Shown here piece after piece: positions 1 to 9,007 of a stretch of DNA of 64,000 bases (positions within the stretch are counted from its first letter, which is position 1; each line of letters starts with the position of its first letter). Source of the stretch: Paenibacillus sp. SZ31 (lineage in GTDB: Bacteria; Bacillota; Bacilli; Paenibacillales; Paenibacillaceae). The notes under the pieces were generated by a model that was given only the letters and a program-made list of their open reading frames with translations, made no database searches and was not told the DNA's origin. The translations under genes and the position numbers were made by a program. Location: contig NZ_JABBEA010000005.1 of the NCBI RefSeq assembly GCF_012912005.1, positions 304,434 through 368,433 on the forward strand. The letters are read 5' to 3'.

Positions 1-87
1 AAAAAACAGATTCAGCCTTGCGCCGGAAGGCTTGTTGACGGGTGCATCTTCCTCAGCCATGGGTTTCTTCTTCAATCGGTTAAACAT
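1..87 (-). CDS. N-terminus of a protein, probably a class B penicillin-binding protein (partial)
   Basis: The first 29 codons of a minus-strand gene that runs off the window. It starts with ATG at 87, preceded by a GGGAGAGG ribosome site. The fragment is basic and hydrophilic and ends in ARLNLFF. This resembles the RMNVFFF that begins the membrane anchor of the complete PBP just upstream on the same strand, so I infer a tandem PBP paralogue. The fragment is too short to prove this. A terminator lies between the two genes, so this one probably has its own promoter in the 88-410 gap. Confidence 0.45.
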   Translation of the reverse strand, partial: MFNRLKKKPMAEEDAPVNKPSGARLNLFF

Positions 88-410
88 GTTTTAAGCCTCT
101 CCCGTTCCTCTATAAAAAATATAATATCTAATCCATATTGTGCATGTGTTCAATCCCTTATTTAATCCTTTCTCAACCAAGTCTACCAAAGGCTAGCTGT
201 CACGTCTTTCAATTTTTGGTTACATTTTCGTAAACATAACCGTTACACTAACCCATCTACCGATTTAAATGTAAAAACTGACATATCAACGTTATTCCGT
301 TTTGTCGAAAGCGTTTACCCTTCTCTTATATAAACGTGATACAGTTCATTTGGTTACACATTAATGCAATTAATTAGTTCACTCCCTCGATCCAAGCTCT
401 GCGTGAAAAC
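88..410. other. Intergenic region between two PBP-type genes
   Basis: AT-rich spacer with no credible coding sequence. It must hold the promoter of the partial minus-strand gene at 1-87, but I could not fix a clear -35/-10 pair. The short open frame on the minus strand here has no ribosome site and crosses the terminator, so it is not called. Confidence 0.5.
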
Positions 411-440
411 AAAAAAGAGGACCCGCGAAGGGTCCCCTCT
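411..440 (-). terminator. Rho-independent terminator of the PBP operon
   Basis: Read on the minus strand, a GAGGGGACCC / GGGTCCTC stem with a short loop is followed by a T-run. It sits 17 bases past the stop codon of the PBP gene at 457. Confidence 0.8.
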
Positions 441-456
441 GTAACCAATGCTCACA

Positions 457-2493
457 TCACTGTGTGCCTGATTCCGATTCTGATTCTTTGTTTTTGTCTT
501 TTTTCGGTACACCGTCGAGACCAAATTCCTCGTCATAGGCATCAAAGATCGCACGTGCAACCGGAGCCGCACTGCTCGAACCAAAGCCCCCTTCGGGAAT
601 AACTACAGCAACAGCAAGCTTCGGATTATTACGTGGTGCATAGGCGATAAACACTCCGTTATCCACGAGTTTGCCACCTACTACCTGTGTCGATGTTCCT
701 GTTTTTCTGGCAAAATCGTAAGGGAATCCGCTAAATGCGGATACCTCGGTTGCCATGCCTCGTTGTACTTCGTTCCAGTAGGAATCGTTAAACTCCACCG
801 TGCTGAGTACCTTCGGTTTTACTTTCTCAACCACGTTGCCTTCCGAATCCCGGAACTCGCTAACCAGTTGCGGCTCCATACGTTTACCTTTATTCGCAAG
901 CATCGTCGTGTATTGTGCTAACTGCATGGTTGTATATTTCCCCTGTTGTCCAAAGGAGCCATACACGAGACGCGTCAGCGAGCTTTCCGTGGTATTCATG
1001 TAATCCCGTATGCCCAGGAATTCATTCGGCAGATCCACCCCTGTGGATACTCCAAGGCCGAACTGCTTCATGTATTCATCCCATTTGTCAATTCCGGTCG
1101 CACCGTATTTTGAGTACAACTTCTTCCCAATCTCATCAATCATGAATACGTTCGAGGAATGACGAATCGCATCATGCGGACGCATCGCACCGTACACATG
1201 CCCCGATGAGTTCTGAACTCTGCGGTTGTCCCCACCAAAGGTTGTTGAACCTCTATCCGAATAAACGGTATTTGTTGTGAAGAACCCTTCTTTCAAACCG
1301 ATCAAGACACTAAGCGGTTTGATGGTGGAGCCGAGTAGTACGATCGATTCGGCTCGCTTTTTAGAATCATCCGGAGGGAATGAACGAATCGTACCATTTT
1401 GATACACATATTTGATATCATCATACTGATCATTTGTGATACTGCCTGTTCTCCAGATGTTGGTATCATAATCCGGCATACTGGCAGCAGATACGATTTT
1501 CCCCGTATCCACTTCCATCGCAACTGCAAATCCGGTCTTTGCATTCGGATGTAATTTACCGGAAACCGGATTCCGATGAAGCCAACTCAACTGATCAAGG
1601 ATGGCCTGTTCTGTTTTCACCTGAACGTTCTTGTTAATACTGGAAATCAAGTCGTAACCTTTCTCCGGCGGGGTAGAACCAGCCACACCTTCAGGCAAGT
1701 TACGCAAATCAACATCAACGGATGTATATCCGCTTTTGCCACGGAGAGCATCCTGATATTGCAACTCCAGTCCATCAAAGCCTACAAATTCATTTTCCGT
1801 ATACACCAGGCCCGGATCCGTTTGCGTTTTATTAGCCTCGTCTACCTCTTTGTATTTGTCCAGGGCCTTCGAACTTCTGAACTTCTTCAGATAACCGATT
1901 GTCTGAACCGCTACCGTATCCGGATCGTAGAATCGTACACTCTCCTCGACGATCTGAATGCCTTTGAACTCGTCCTTATGCTGTAGGAAATAAGCTACCT
2001 CTTCCTCGGACAGATCACTCTTGATCAGACGCGGCATAAAACCGTTCGCCTTGCGTGAATTCAGGTCCATCTCTTCGAGAATTTGTTCCACCGTAAGTGG
2101 CTCTGAATCCTTCAGCTTGTACTGTTCAAATACATCATGCAACCGGGTTGCAATGTCTTGCACTTCCCCAATATTCGGACTCGGCTGACCACCCACATCC
2201 CCATAGTTTTTATAAAGTGTCAGGTAGAGAGACTGAATGGGCTTGGAATAAGCCAACTTTACTTCACCTGTGGAGTCATAGATCGTTCCCCTCACGGGAG
2301 GGAGCGGTACATCCTTGGTAATGTTACTCGCTTCTTCCTGACTGAGTTCAGGCCCTTCCACGAATTGCAAAAACGCCAATCGTACAATAATAACGCTAAA
2401 AATAACAAAGGAAGCGAAGAAAAATACGTTCATTCGGTAGCTAAAGCGCCGTTTGTCCGTAAGTTCGTCCTTCTCATTGGAATGCTTTTTCAT
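457..2493 (-). CDS. Class B penicillin-binding protein (peptidoglycan DD-transpeptidase, PBP2 type)
   Basis: Membrane-anchored transpeptidase of 678 residues that cross-links peptidoglycan stem peptides outside the membrane. Visible features: a short basic cytoplasmic tail, one transmembrane helix (about 22-44), a PBP dimerisation domain (about 60-260), and a transpeptidase domain with all three active-site motifs: SxxK as STIK near 389-392, SxN as SSN near 446-448 and KTG at about 597-599. The C-terminus is a short Lys/Glu/Ser tail. The ATG at 2493 has an AGAGG site. It is the last gene of a minus-strand run with the transglutaminase-like protein and the small membrane protein upstream. The family includes PBPs of elongation and of sporulation; which role applies here cannot be read from sequence alone. 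Confidence 0.93.
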   Translation of the reverse strand: MKKHSNEKDELTDKRRFSYRMNVFFFASFVIFSVIIVRLAFLQFVEGPELSQEEASNITKDVPLPPVRGTIYDSTGEVKLAYSKPIQSLYLTLYKNYGDVGGQPSPNIGEVQDIATRLHDVFEQYKLKDSEPLTVEQILEEMDLNSRKANGFMPRLIKSDLSEEEVAYFLQHKDEFKGIQIVEESVRFYDPDTVAVQTIGYLKKFRSSKALDKYKEVDEANKTQTDPGLVYTENEFVGFDGLELQYQDALRGKSGYTSVDVDLRNLPEGVAGSTPPEKGYDLISSINKNVQVKTEQAILDQLSWLHRNPVSGKLHPNAKTGFAVAMEVDTGKIVSAASMPDYDTNIWRTGSITNDQYDDIKYVYQNGTIRSFPPDDSKKRAESIVLLGSTIKPLSVLIGLKEGFFTTNTVYSDRGSTTFGGDNRRVQNSSGHVYGAMRPHDAIRHSSNVFMIDEIGKKLYSKYGATGIDKWDEYMKQFGLGVSTGVDLPNEFLGIRDYMNTTESSLTRLVYGSFGQQGKYTTMQLAQYTTMLANKGKRMEPQLVSEFRDSEGNVVEKVKPKVLSTVEFNDSYWNEVQRGMATEVSAFSGFPYDFARKTGTSTQVVGGKLVDNGVFIAYAPRNNPKLAVAVVIPEGGFGSSSAAPVARAIFDAYDEEFGLDGVPKKDKNKESESESGTQ

Positions 2494-2598
2494 TCATCCT
2501 ACCTCTTTCATGACTTGATGCATACCGCTCAAACTGGTTCTTTCCGGCATGATAACCTGGCAACGTCGTCATATTACGGACCTATGTCCGTTGTAATG

Positions 2599-3744
2599 TT
2601 AAGCTGATTGATCCTTTAAGTGGGTGTCAGCAAAATTCGGAGGATTAAACCAATCTCCACTGATGGCCCATGTCGGATCAAGCGGAACCCAGCTCTCGGA
2701 ATCACTCAAATACACTTCATTCCAAGCATGCGGACCATATCCGCCCTGGCCGTTATACCCAAGTCCTGTAACGACTTTGACTTCGAGCCCTTGTGAACGG
2801 GCCATAACAGCATAGAGACGGGCATAATCAATACATACGCCTTTGCGTGTATCAAAAGTATTCTGCGGATTCTGTTCATGCCATATGCCCTTTTGCTCAT
2901 AGTCATCCACTTTACCATAGTCATACTGAATCCGTGAACCTACCCAGTCGTATAGTGCTCTTGCTTTGGCTTCATCTGTCGATTGGCCTTTCACAATCTC
3001 GCTCGCTGCAGATTCAATGTCCGTCGGAATATTATGGTCAATGACTTCATATTTGCGTTGCAAGATACCGCCCAGTTCCTTCTGCACAGCCTGTGTAAAT
3101 ACGGGAAGCTTGTCCTTGATGAACGTACCGGACAACGGTTCGATGACCGATTTAGCCCCTTGCATATAGATGGGAGATGCCTCCACATACCTGCTGAACA
3201 TGCTTCCTGGGTAAAGACTGACAATCATGAACAGCACCGCAATGACAATCATTCCACGGACGGAGCCTATGATTGTGCCAATCAATGCACCTGTCAACCT
3301 GCTAAACATACCTTTAGGAGCACTTTCCTCGCCTAGACCCTGCCTGCTGCTAAACATAAATGAAGACAGCAATCCAAGAATCAGTCGAATGAGTCCGTAG
3401 CTAAGTACAAATAATACAGCGAACCGCATCAGCGGAAAATCTGCAATCGCCGTAACCAACGTATAATACATCTGTTCCCACCTATTTAACTCACGGTTAG
3501 GCATGGCTGAAGCATACGCAGACAGCCATTGCTGCACATATGGCGCAAGCCACATCGTTAAACCGATCGACAACAGAATACCAATCACCGCCATAATGCC
3601 ATCCATCAGGAACCCGAAGAGTCTGCCTGCTGAACGCGAAGCCCCTCTGGACCAACCCTGCAACAATGAAGCAGCTACAATCAGCAGCAGCATAATCGTG
3701 ATGCCATTAAACTCCTTCAGGCTGTCCAGCCAATTCTGCAGCAC
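2599..3744 (-). CDS. Membrane protein with CvpA-like N-terminus and extracellular transglutaminase-like domain
   Basis: 381 residues. The N-terminal half (about 1-180) has four or five hydrophobic segments and resembles CvpA-type membrane domains. The C-terminal half (about 255-375) is a transglutaminase-like papain-fold domain with the family triad in order: Cys304 in KGVCIDYA, His339 in GPHAWNEV, and Asp356 in PLDPTW. Such domains act as cysteine proteases, transglutaminases or amidases; with an intact triad this one should be active, probably outside the membrane. It lies between a small membrane protein and a class B PBP on one strand, so a role in wall or envelope assembly is inferred. 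The substrate is unknown. Confidence 0.8.
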   Translation of the reverse strand: MLQNWLDSLKEFNGITIMLLLIVAASLLQGWSRGASRSAGRLFGFLMDGIMAVIGILLSIGLTMWLAPYVQQWLSAYASAMPNRELNRWEQMYYTLVTAIADFPLMRFAVLFVLSYGLIRLILGLLSSFMFSSRQGLGEESAPKGMFSRLTGALIGTIIGSVRGMIVIAVLFMIVSLYPGSMFSRYVEASPIYMQGAKSVIEPLSGTFIKDKLPVFTQAVQKELGGILQRKYEVIDHNIPTDIESAASEIVKGQSTDEAKARALYDWVGSRIQYDYGKVDDYEQKGIWHEQNPQNTFDTRKGVCIDYARLYAVMARSQGLEVKVVTGLGYNGQGGYGPHAWNEVYLSDSESWVPLDPTWAISGDWFNPPNFADTHLKDQSA

Positions 3745-3762
3745 GAACTGATTCCCCCTTTA

Positions 3763-4218
3763 CTACGATGCTGGTGCTGTTTTGTTCTCCTGTGCCTGTT
3801 CGACAAACGTACGTATCGTTTCATTGTCGAGTTTCCATTCACCAAGAGAAATTCCGCGGAAGGTCACATCGACTTTATCCGATTGAGTTCGGCCTTTAAT
3901 TTCTACGTTGGGACTTGTGATGGTGAATGCTCCATCCTGTCCTTTAACGTATGTCGCTTTGGAAGCTTCCTTCAGCATCATGCTGGTCGCTTCTTTCTTC
4001 AATGTGTCCATCGTACTGGATTGTACGTCTGTCACTGTCTGTTTGATCTGATCAATGGAGATGCCGCTGTATATCAGTAGAGCCGCAATAATGATGATGG
4101 CAATCGCCCATTTCAATACGGTTTTGACCACATTCAGAACAAAGAACAAAATGATCAACGCAACCACGATCACCAGCCAGTTCTGCATCAAAAACTCTTT
4201 GATTACTTCTATGTTCAT
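3763..4218 (-). CDS. Small membrane-anchored protein of unknown function
   Basis: About 151 residues from the ATG at 4218, which has a GGAAGGTG ribosome site. An in-frame ATG at 4245 has a weaker site. Two adjacent hydrophobic segments form a hairpin near the N-terminus (MQNWLVIVVALIILFFVLNV, then a second helix), followed by a polar domain of about 95 residues predicted mainly beta. I do not recognise the family. It is first in a run with the transglutaminase-like protein (18 bases downstream) and the PBP, so it is probably co-transcribed with envelope functions. Confidence 0.7.
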   Translation of the reverse strand: MNIEVIKEFLMQNWLVIVVALIILFFVLNVVKTVLKWAIAIIIIAALLIYSGISIDQIKQTVTDVQSSTMDTLKKEATSMMLKEASKATYVKGQDGAFTITSPNVEIKGRTQSDKVDVTFRGISLGEWKLDNETIRTFVEQAQENKTAPAS

Positions 4219-4435
4219 GACTACACCTTCCGTATTAGAATTCATTCGTTACACTTCCCGAATATTATACATGATTTCCGAAGCTGCTGTCAGCTAAGCC
4301 CTCTCCCGTAAAAATAAACGGTCTAAGTTCGTCCCGCCGGGCGTACAAGTAGTACCATGAGGTTCTGCTAGCGAACGGGGAACACGTTCTGGATCTGTAG
4401 TTTGAACATGCATCGCTTAACAAGGAGGGGCTTAT

Positions 4436-5611
4436 GTGAAAACGGCCATCTGGCTATACCTGTTTTTGTTCCTTGCGGTATTTGATTTGCACGCCCAGTA
4501 TCCCATTCTGACCCCTTTTGCCATCTCGCTTGGAGCTGCCCCTACATTCATCGGCTGGATGATGGGCATCTATTCCTTAACGCATCTTCCTGGCAACCTG
4601 ATTGCCGGAACACAAATTGATAAACACGGGAGTCGCCGCTACATTGTATTCAGCCTGCTTGGTGCAGGATTCATCCTGCTCTTGCAAGCCCATGTCCATA
4701 CGCCATGGCAACTGCTCGCCCTGCGTTCCATCAGTGGTTTTGTACTGGCCTTCCTGTCTCCCGCATGTCTCGCCTTGCTTGCACAGTTATCCAGCGATCC
4801 GGTGAAACAGGGAAAATATATGTCGGGTCACGGGGTAGTGCATACCCTCGCCTCTGTTGTATCTCCGGCAGCTGGCGCAATTATTGTGGGTTCCATGGGC
4901 TTCTCCTCTACATTCTCAGGCTTGGGTTATCTGCTTATTCTCACAGGTGTCATTGCTTTCATGACCATGCCCCGTGGTATCGTCAAGCAACATGAGAGGG
5001 TAACTGAACCTGCTAAACCTGATGTTTCACCAGCAAATGTCACAAGTGCATTTCTGCCAGTGTCCTGGCGATACTTTGCCTTGCCTCTGGTGATTGCCTG
5101 TGCTCAAGGGATTCTCTTCTTCGAATTACCCCTGCGAGGAGGAGGACATTCCTCCATGATGTCTACGGGACTACTGTTCTCTATTATCAGTATTGGGGCA
5201 CTCTTCACACTCAGCATGTTATTTCTCAACCGGTACTCTCCCAAACTGCGTCTGGTTGCGGGTGTGCTACTGATGTCCTTATGTTTTTTTGTGATGGCAG
5301 CCATTCCGCAGATTCCGTTGTCCACCGTATTGTTTGTACTCGGGATGTCTAAAGGCATTATCTTTCCAGCTATGGCTACCCTATTTATACGTCTGAGCGG
5401 AGGAAGCAAGCTGGGTCGCATTTTCTCACTGCAATCCATCGCCACCTCCATTGGTTCTTTTATCGGCCCCATCACAGCTGGACAACTGCGTGTCGGGTTA
5501 TCACCCTATTTCATTGCCTTTGTTCTGTTAATGATTGGTATGCTGTTGCTTCCATACTATACATCCAGACGCGAAGCATCCCTGTCTGATCCCAAAAGTA
5601 TATTGAATTAG
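4436..5611 (+). CDS. Major facilitator superfamily (MFS) transporter
   Basis: 391 residues with about 12 hydrophobic helices. The loop after helix 2 has GTQIDKHGSRR, a recognisable form of the MFS A-motif. A hydrophilic central loop (about 185-210) separates the two six-helix halves, as usual for the family. The start is GTG at 4436 behind a strong AAGGAGGGG site; an overlapping ATG two bases upstream runs straight into a stop and is not used. Drug/H+ antiporters of the family have this size, but the substrate cannot be told. It is transcribed away from the wall cluster. Confidence 0.88.
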   Translation: MKTAIWLYLFLFLAVFDLHAQYPILTPFAISLGAAPTFIGWMMGIYSLTHLPGNLIAGTQIDKHGSRRYIVFSLLGAGFILLLQAHVHTPWQLLALRSISGFVLAFLSPACLALLAQLSSDPVKQGKYMSGHGVVHTLASVVSPAAGAIIVGSMGFSSTFSGLGYLLILTGVIAFMTMPRGIVKQHERVTEPAKPDVSPANVTSAFLPVSWRYFALPLVIACAQGILFFELPLRGGGHSSMMSTGLLFSIISIGALFTLSMLFLNRYSPKLRLVAGVLLMSLCFFVMAAIPQIPLSTVLFVLGMSKGIIFPAMATLFIRLSGGSKLGRIFSLQSIATSIGSFIGPITAGQLRVGLSPYFIAFVLLMIGMLLLPYYTSRREASLSDPKSILN

Positions 5612-5663
5612 GCCAGTATCAAGCTCTTCTTCCCTACTGTTATGACAGCAATTAGGCCAGTAT
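5606..5663 (+). repeat. 14-bp direct repeat after the MFS gene
   Basis: AATTAGGCCAGTAT occurs at 5606-5619, overlapping the MFS stop codon, and again at 5650-5663. It looks like a short tandem duplication; no function is proposed. Confidence 0.6.
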
Positions 5664-5703
5664 TTTCATTAGCTTTGCATCATTCCCCCATTTACAGCTA
5701 AAC

Positions 5704-6106
5704 TATATAAAATGGACTAACGTTTTACACGTTAGTAAAACTAACTGGGAAATCTATCTTTCACAATCACCGAAGGTTTTATCTTATTGAAGATCATCAT
5801 TAAGGTTGAACAATTAGCCAAAAGTAGTGAAGGGGACGGAATCGATTTTGAAGAAGCGATAGCGTTCGCCTAAAAGCTTTCTGTAAGAAAGCTGCTTCGA
5901 AAGCATAAGCTGTCTCCAAATATTAACTTTATAAAAGTAAATCAAAAATAGTTGGAGACAACAGCGATCGGAAGAACGATCCGTAACCGGAACGGCCACT
6001 GCCAGCTATCACTTCCATAATGATGCACTTATGAAATAAGATTTCAAACTTGACGGGTTGTTCTATCCAGTTGCAATCGTGTAAAGAAAGGAGTCCATTT
6101 TATATA
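5704..6106. repeat. Imperfect palindromic repeat, copy 1, with 15-bp terminal inverted repeats
   Basis: A 403-bp block bounded by perfect inverted repeats: TATATAAAATGGACT at 5704-5718 and its complement at 6092-6106. TTTACACG-type boxes follow just inside both ends. The core (about 5830-5995) matches, on the opposite strand, the repeats at 24140-24300 and 42476-42665. Shared words include CGTTCCGGT, ATCGCTGTT, GGCGAACGC, ATCGATT and GTCCCC. The centre is a hairpin with TGTCTCCAA / TTGGAGACA arms, plus an extra GCTTTC hairpin not found in the other copies. No transposase is encoded, so it resembles a miniature inverted-repeat element. Confidence 0.75.
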
Positions 6107-6176
6107 ATCAGTCGATTTTCGCTGCAACATTTCCCGGGGAATGTCGACATAAGCTCTCGAACAAGAGGTGAATATC

Positions 6177-6524
6177 ATGCCTATTCATGTCATTGTGGAA
6201 GGTAAGAATGATCGAAGCAAACTGAAACGTTTGGTTGGACCCGAAATCAACATCTTATGCACGTTTGGAACACTTAATTCACTCAAGCTCGAGACTCTGC
6301 GCAAACAAGTCGGATATGATGAAGTCTTTTTATTTATGGATAATGACAGTTCCGGCAAAAAAATTAGAGGTGTGCTTCGGGATGCTTTCCCAGATGCAGT
6401 ACAGATGTATACACGACGAGGATATGCGGGAGTGGAAGGAACACCTGATGAGTATATCATTGCCCAGCTGGAGAAAGCCGGGTTAGAGACATACATCCAG
6501 TATCCTGAACATCCTTCCTTTTAA
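6177..6524 (+). CDS. Toprim-domain protein
   Basis: 115 residues, nearly all Toprim domain. The invariant Glu is in IVEGKNDRSKL near the N-terminus, and the DxD-type motif is in FMDNDSSGKKIR. These acidic residues bind Mg2+ in primases, topoisomerases and RNase M5-type nucleases. At this size it is a stand-alone Toprim protein, like the small DUF4093/RNase M5-related proteins of Firmicutes; its nucleic-acid substrate is unknown. The ATG at 6177 is preferred over a GTG at 6168, because the GTG lies inside the AAGAGGTG ribosome site. It stands alone between repeat copy 1 and a terminator. Confidence 0.75.
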   Translation: MPIHVIVEGKNDRSKLKRLVGPEINILCTFGTLNSLKLETLRKQVGYDEVFLFMDNDSSGKKIRGVLRDAFPDAVQMYTRRGYAGVEGTPDEYIIAQLEKAGLETYIQYPEHPSF

Positions 6525-6534
6525 AATGAAATAC

Positions 6535-6582
6535 CAAAAAGGCTGCCTTTCGGTTGATATCCAACCTGAAGGCAGCCTTTAC
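6535..6582. terminator. Bidirectional terminator
   Basis: AAAGGCTGCCTT and its complement enclose a loop containing a second small inverted repeat (GGTTGATATCCAACC). It lies between the convergent Toprim and Sco1 genes and can serve both. Confidence 0.8.
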
Positions 6583-6600
6583 AATGTAAGTATCCGTTGA

Positions 6601-7212
6601 TTATTCCTTGATCAGATTTCGAATATCCTCAGCGATTACAGCAGGAACAACGTCCTCTGTATTAAACGCATTATATACCTTGCGCAGCTGGTTATTCTCA
6701 TCCACCAGACCAATCATGTTCATATGGGCAAAATCATCCTTAGTCTCCCCTTCGATCAGGATTTGGAATGAATCCCTGGCGAATTGTTTGGTTTTGTCCA
6801 TATCCCCTCGCAAGAAGTACCATCCGGAATAATCCGCATGGAAGCGGTCCGCGAATGTCTTGATCTTCTCTCTTGTATCGACTTTCGGGTCGAATGAAAT
6901 GGATACAAACGAGACATCTTTACCGAAGGTATCGTCCTCTTTCAACAGATCCTGCACCTGGGATAACGTAAACGTCGTAATAGGGCAGACATCCGGACAA
7001 CTGGTGAAATAAAAGTAGAACAAACGGACTTTCCCTTGAGTATCCTCCAGTGATACTGTACTGCCATCTACATTTTCCATGGAAAAGGATTGGATTTCAC
7101 GAATCTCGGGTAATTTTTCTTTGCTGGCAAATACGGTACCCCACATCAGATACACAGCCATAATCAGTGCGAGCCCGAGCAGCATCCATGTCCATTTGTA
7201 CTTTTTCAGCAT
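6601..7212 (-). CDS. SCO1/SenC family copper chaperone for cytochrome c oxidase
   Basis: 203 residues. An N-terminal signal anchor (about 8-27) tethers a thioredoxin-fold domain outside the membrane. The copper ligands of the family are present: Cys72 and Cys76 in SCPDVCP, and His163 in DFAHMN. Sco proteins deliver copper to, or reduce, the CuA site of cytochrome c oxidase. It is a single-gene unit facing away from the ydjM-like gene. Confidence 0.92.
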   Translation of the reverse strand: MLKKYKWTWMLLGLALIMAVYLMWGTVFASKEKLPEIREIQSFSMENVDGSTVSLEDTQGKVRLFYFYFTSCPDVCPITTFTLSQVQDLLKEDDTFGKDVSFVSISFDPKVDTREKIKTFADRFHADYSGWYFLRGDMDKTKQFARDSFQILIEGETKDDFAHMNMIGLVDENNQLRKVYNAFNTEDVVPAVIAEDIRNLIKE

Positions 7213-7570
7213 CTTCCTCGTCCCTTCTGTATCTTCTCTTATGAATACGCATACATATGTGATTCAAAATCACGTTCGTTTCGCTTTATCCATCTACTGT
7301 GACATATGTATTCAAAAAAACCTACTATTTATGAGATTCTATATTATTGTAACGGTTTAAAGAAACAATGCCCATAAATTATTTTAGTGTTGTACCGAAA
7401 TAGTTTGACAAACTGCGTACATTTATTGGTTATAATACATTTATTGTCACCAATTTGAAATTTGGGGATTTTTGCATCCTGACAGGCGGATATTATACAC
7501 TATATATGGGTATCACCTAGATAGAGAAGCAATATGCCTTACAACGATACACCACACAAAGGAGACGTTT
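7213..7570. promoter_or_regulatory. Divergent promoter region between sco1 and the ydjM-like gene
   Basis: On the plus strand TTGACA at 7405-7410 and TATAATAC at 7431-7438 form consensus-like -35 and -10 boxes, but 20 bp apart, longer than the usual 17. A 130-base leader follows, up to the GGAGA site before 7571. No gene is seen in the region. The sco1 promoter must also lie here but is not distinct. Confidence 0.5.
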
Positions 7571-8551
7571 ATGGATACCTCTACACATTTTGTCATGGGG
7601 ATTGGTTTAGCCGGTCTCGCTTATGTCGATCCTGTCGTCGCAGCAAGCCCTATGCTTGCAGCTGCGGTAATGGTTGGCACGATCGCTGGTTCCCAGGCCC
7701 CTGACATCGATACTGCGTTACGTCTCAAAAGCAATTCGCTTTACATTCGGAATCATCGGGGCTTGTCACACTCTCTGCCATTTCTCCTGTTATGGGTTCT
7801 GCTCATCACCGGCGTCATTGCACTGATATTCCCTGGTGTCCCTATTGGACACGTTGCCACTTGGACCGCTGTAGCCGTAGGCGTTCACGTATTCACTGAT
7901 CTGTTCAACACCTATGGAACCCAAGCCGCCCGGCCTTTTACGGAACGCTGGATCGCCTGGAACATCATTCATATTTTTGATCCGTTTCTATTCTCCACGC
8001 ATGTCGTGGCTATCCTGTTATGGGCCTTTGACCTGATCGCCCCTGCACCACTCTTCGTTACGTTGTACAGCTTGACCGGTTTATATTATATATGGCGGAC
8101 GATTGCTCGTGCACAAGCGGTCAGAAAGGTTCGTCGTCTCGACAACAGCCCAGAGCAAGCAAGGTACATCGTCATTCCGACGATATCCTGGAACCGCTGG
8201 CATGTGGTTAAAAGAGTGGAGGACGGCAGTTATGAGATTGGTAAAATGGATGGTTCTAATCTGATATGGAGTCTGCACGCTTCGTCATCTACTCATGCGG
8301 CGGTTGCTGCTTCACGCAAATCGCCGGAAGTTAGTGCCTTCCTTTATTTCACTTCCTATGCGGTGGCCGAGGTTGAAGAATTGCCTGCAGGTTACAAGGT
8401 ACGCTGGGCTGATGTGCGTTATCGACACCGTAAACAATATCCATTTGTCGCTGTAGTCGTAATGGATCGAAATTTTGAAACGATTGATACGTATGTAGGC
8501 TGGTTAAGCGATGAGAAGATGGATAAAAAACTTTTATCCGCACGCCCTTGA
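7571..8551 (+). CDS. YdjM-family membrane-bound metal-dependent hydrolase
   Basis: 326 residues from the ATG at 7571, chosen for its AAAGGAGA site and because the family N-terminus MDTSTHFVMG starts there. The N-terminal 190 residues carry the family signatures: an early His in STHFVMG, PDID after the second helix, an HRGLSHSL motif, and DLFNTYGT. Four or five membrane helices surround them. The C-terminal 130 residues are a soluble region. In E. coli the relative YdjM is a LexA-regulated inner-membrane protein; its reaction is not established. Confidence 0.85.
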   Translation: MDTSTHFVMGIGLAGLAYVDPVVAASPMLAAAVMVGTIAGSQAPDIDTALRLKSNSLYIRNHRGLSHSLPFLLLWVLLITGVIALIFPGVPIGHVATWTAVAVGVHVFTDLFNTYGTQAARPFTERWIAWNIIHIFDPFLFSTHVVAILLWAFDLIAPAPLFVTLYSLTGLYYIWRTIARAQAVRKVRRLDNSPEQARYIVIPTISWNRWHVVKRVEDGSYEIGKMDGSNLIWSLHASSSTHAAVAASRKSPEVSAFLYFTSYAVAEVEELPAGYKVRWADVRYRHRKQYPFVAVVVMDRNFETIDTYVGWLSDEKMDKKLLSARP

Positions 8552-8597
8552 CGAAGCGAGCATGGCAAGGCACAATCAGACATAGGAACTGATACGC

Positions 8598-8633
8598 GAG
8601 AAAGCCCGGAGCGTTTCCGCCCCGGGCTTTCTG
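8598..8633 (+). terminator. Terminator after the ydjM-like gene
   Basis: AGAAAGCCCGG and CCGGGCTTTCT arms around a short loop, followed by a T-rich tract. It lies between convergent genes and may work in both directions. Confidence 0.8.
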
Positions 8634-8668
8634 TTTATCCTGTTTTGTTGCTGTTTGGTTAAGATAAA

Positions 8669-8887
8669 TTATTTGCCAGACCCAGCCAGAGACTGCTCAG
8701 CGATTTGTACCAGACGTTTGGTGATATATCCACCCAAAGATCCTGTTTCACGGGAAGTGTAGTTACCATAGTAACCGTCTTGCGGGATAGTTACACCCAG
8801 TTCCTGTGCAGCCTCGATTTTCAATTGTTGCAGTGCTGAATTTGCCTGAGGTACCACCAAGTTGTTAGAACGAGATCCTTGAGCCAT
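8669..8887 (-). CDS. Alpha/beta-type small acid-soluble spore protein
   Basis: 72 residues. These proteins coat spore DNA, shift it towards the A form and protect it from UV and heat. Visible signatures are the germination-protease cleavage region KIEAAQELG and the conserved C-terminal block GYYGNYTSRETGSLGGY, with both DNA-contact helices. It is almost identical to the SASP at 12082 apart from the N- and C-terminal few residues. It is monocistronic, behind a sigma-G-type promoter. Confidence 0.96.
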   Translation of the reverse strand: MAQGSRSNNLVVPQANSALQQLKIEAAQELGVTIPQDGYYGNYTSRETGSLGGYITKRLVQIAEQSLAGSGK

Positions 8888-8942
8888 ATTTATAATCTCC
8901 CTTCAATCTGTGTCTGTAATGTAATTGCAAGCTTGCAAGATT

Positions 8943-8971
8943 ATTATGGCTCGTACGCTTCAGGTTATACG
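8943..8971 (-). promoter_or_regulatory. Sigma-G-type promoter of the SASP gene
   Basis: Read on the minus strand: GTATA (-35) at 8971-8967, 17-bp spacer, CATAATA (-10) at 8949-8943. This fits the forespore sigma-G pattern, as expected for an SASP gene. Confidence 0.7.
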
Positions 8972-9007
8972 GAATTTCACTAAATTTGTAGATGGAGGTT
9001 TTTCCCA

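Noticed and set aside
354..584. 76-codon minus-strand frame covering the PBP terminator
   Set aside because: It crosses the terminator and the PBP coding end in another frame and has no start signal.
5814..5999. 61-codon open frame on the minus strand
   Set aside because: It lies inside repeat copy 1, whose other copies do not keep the frame; there is no ribosome site.
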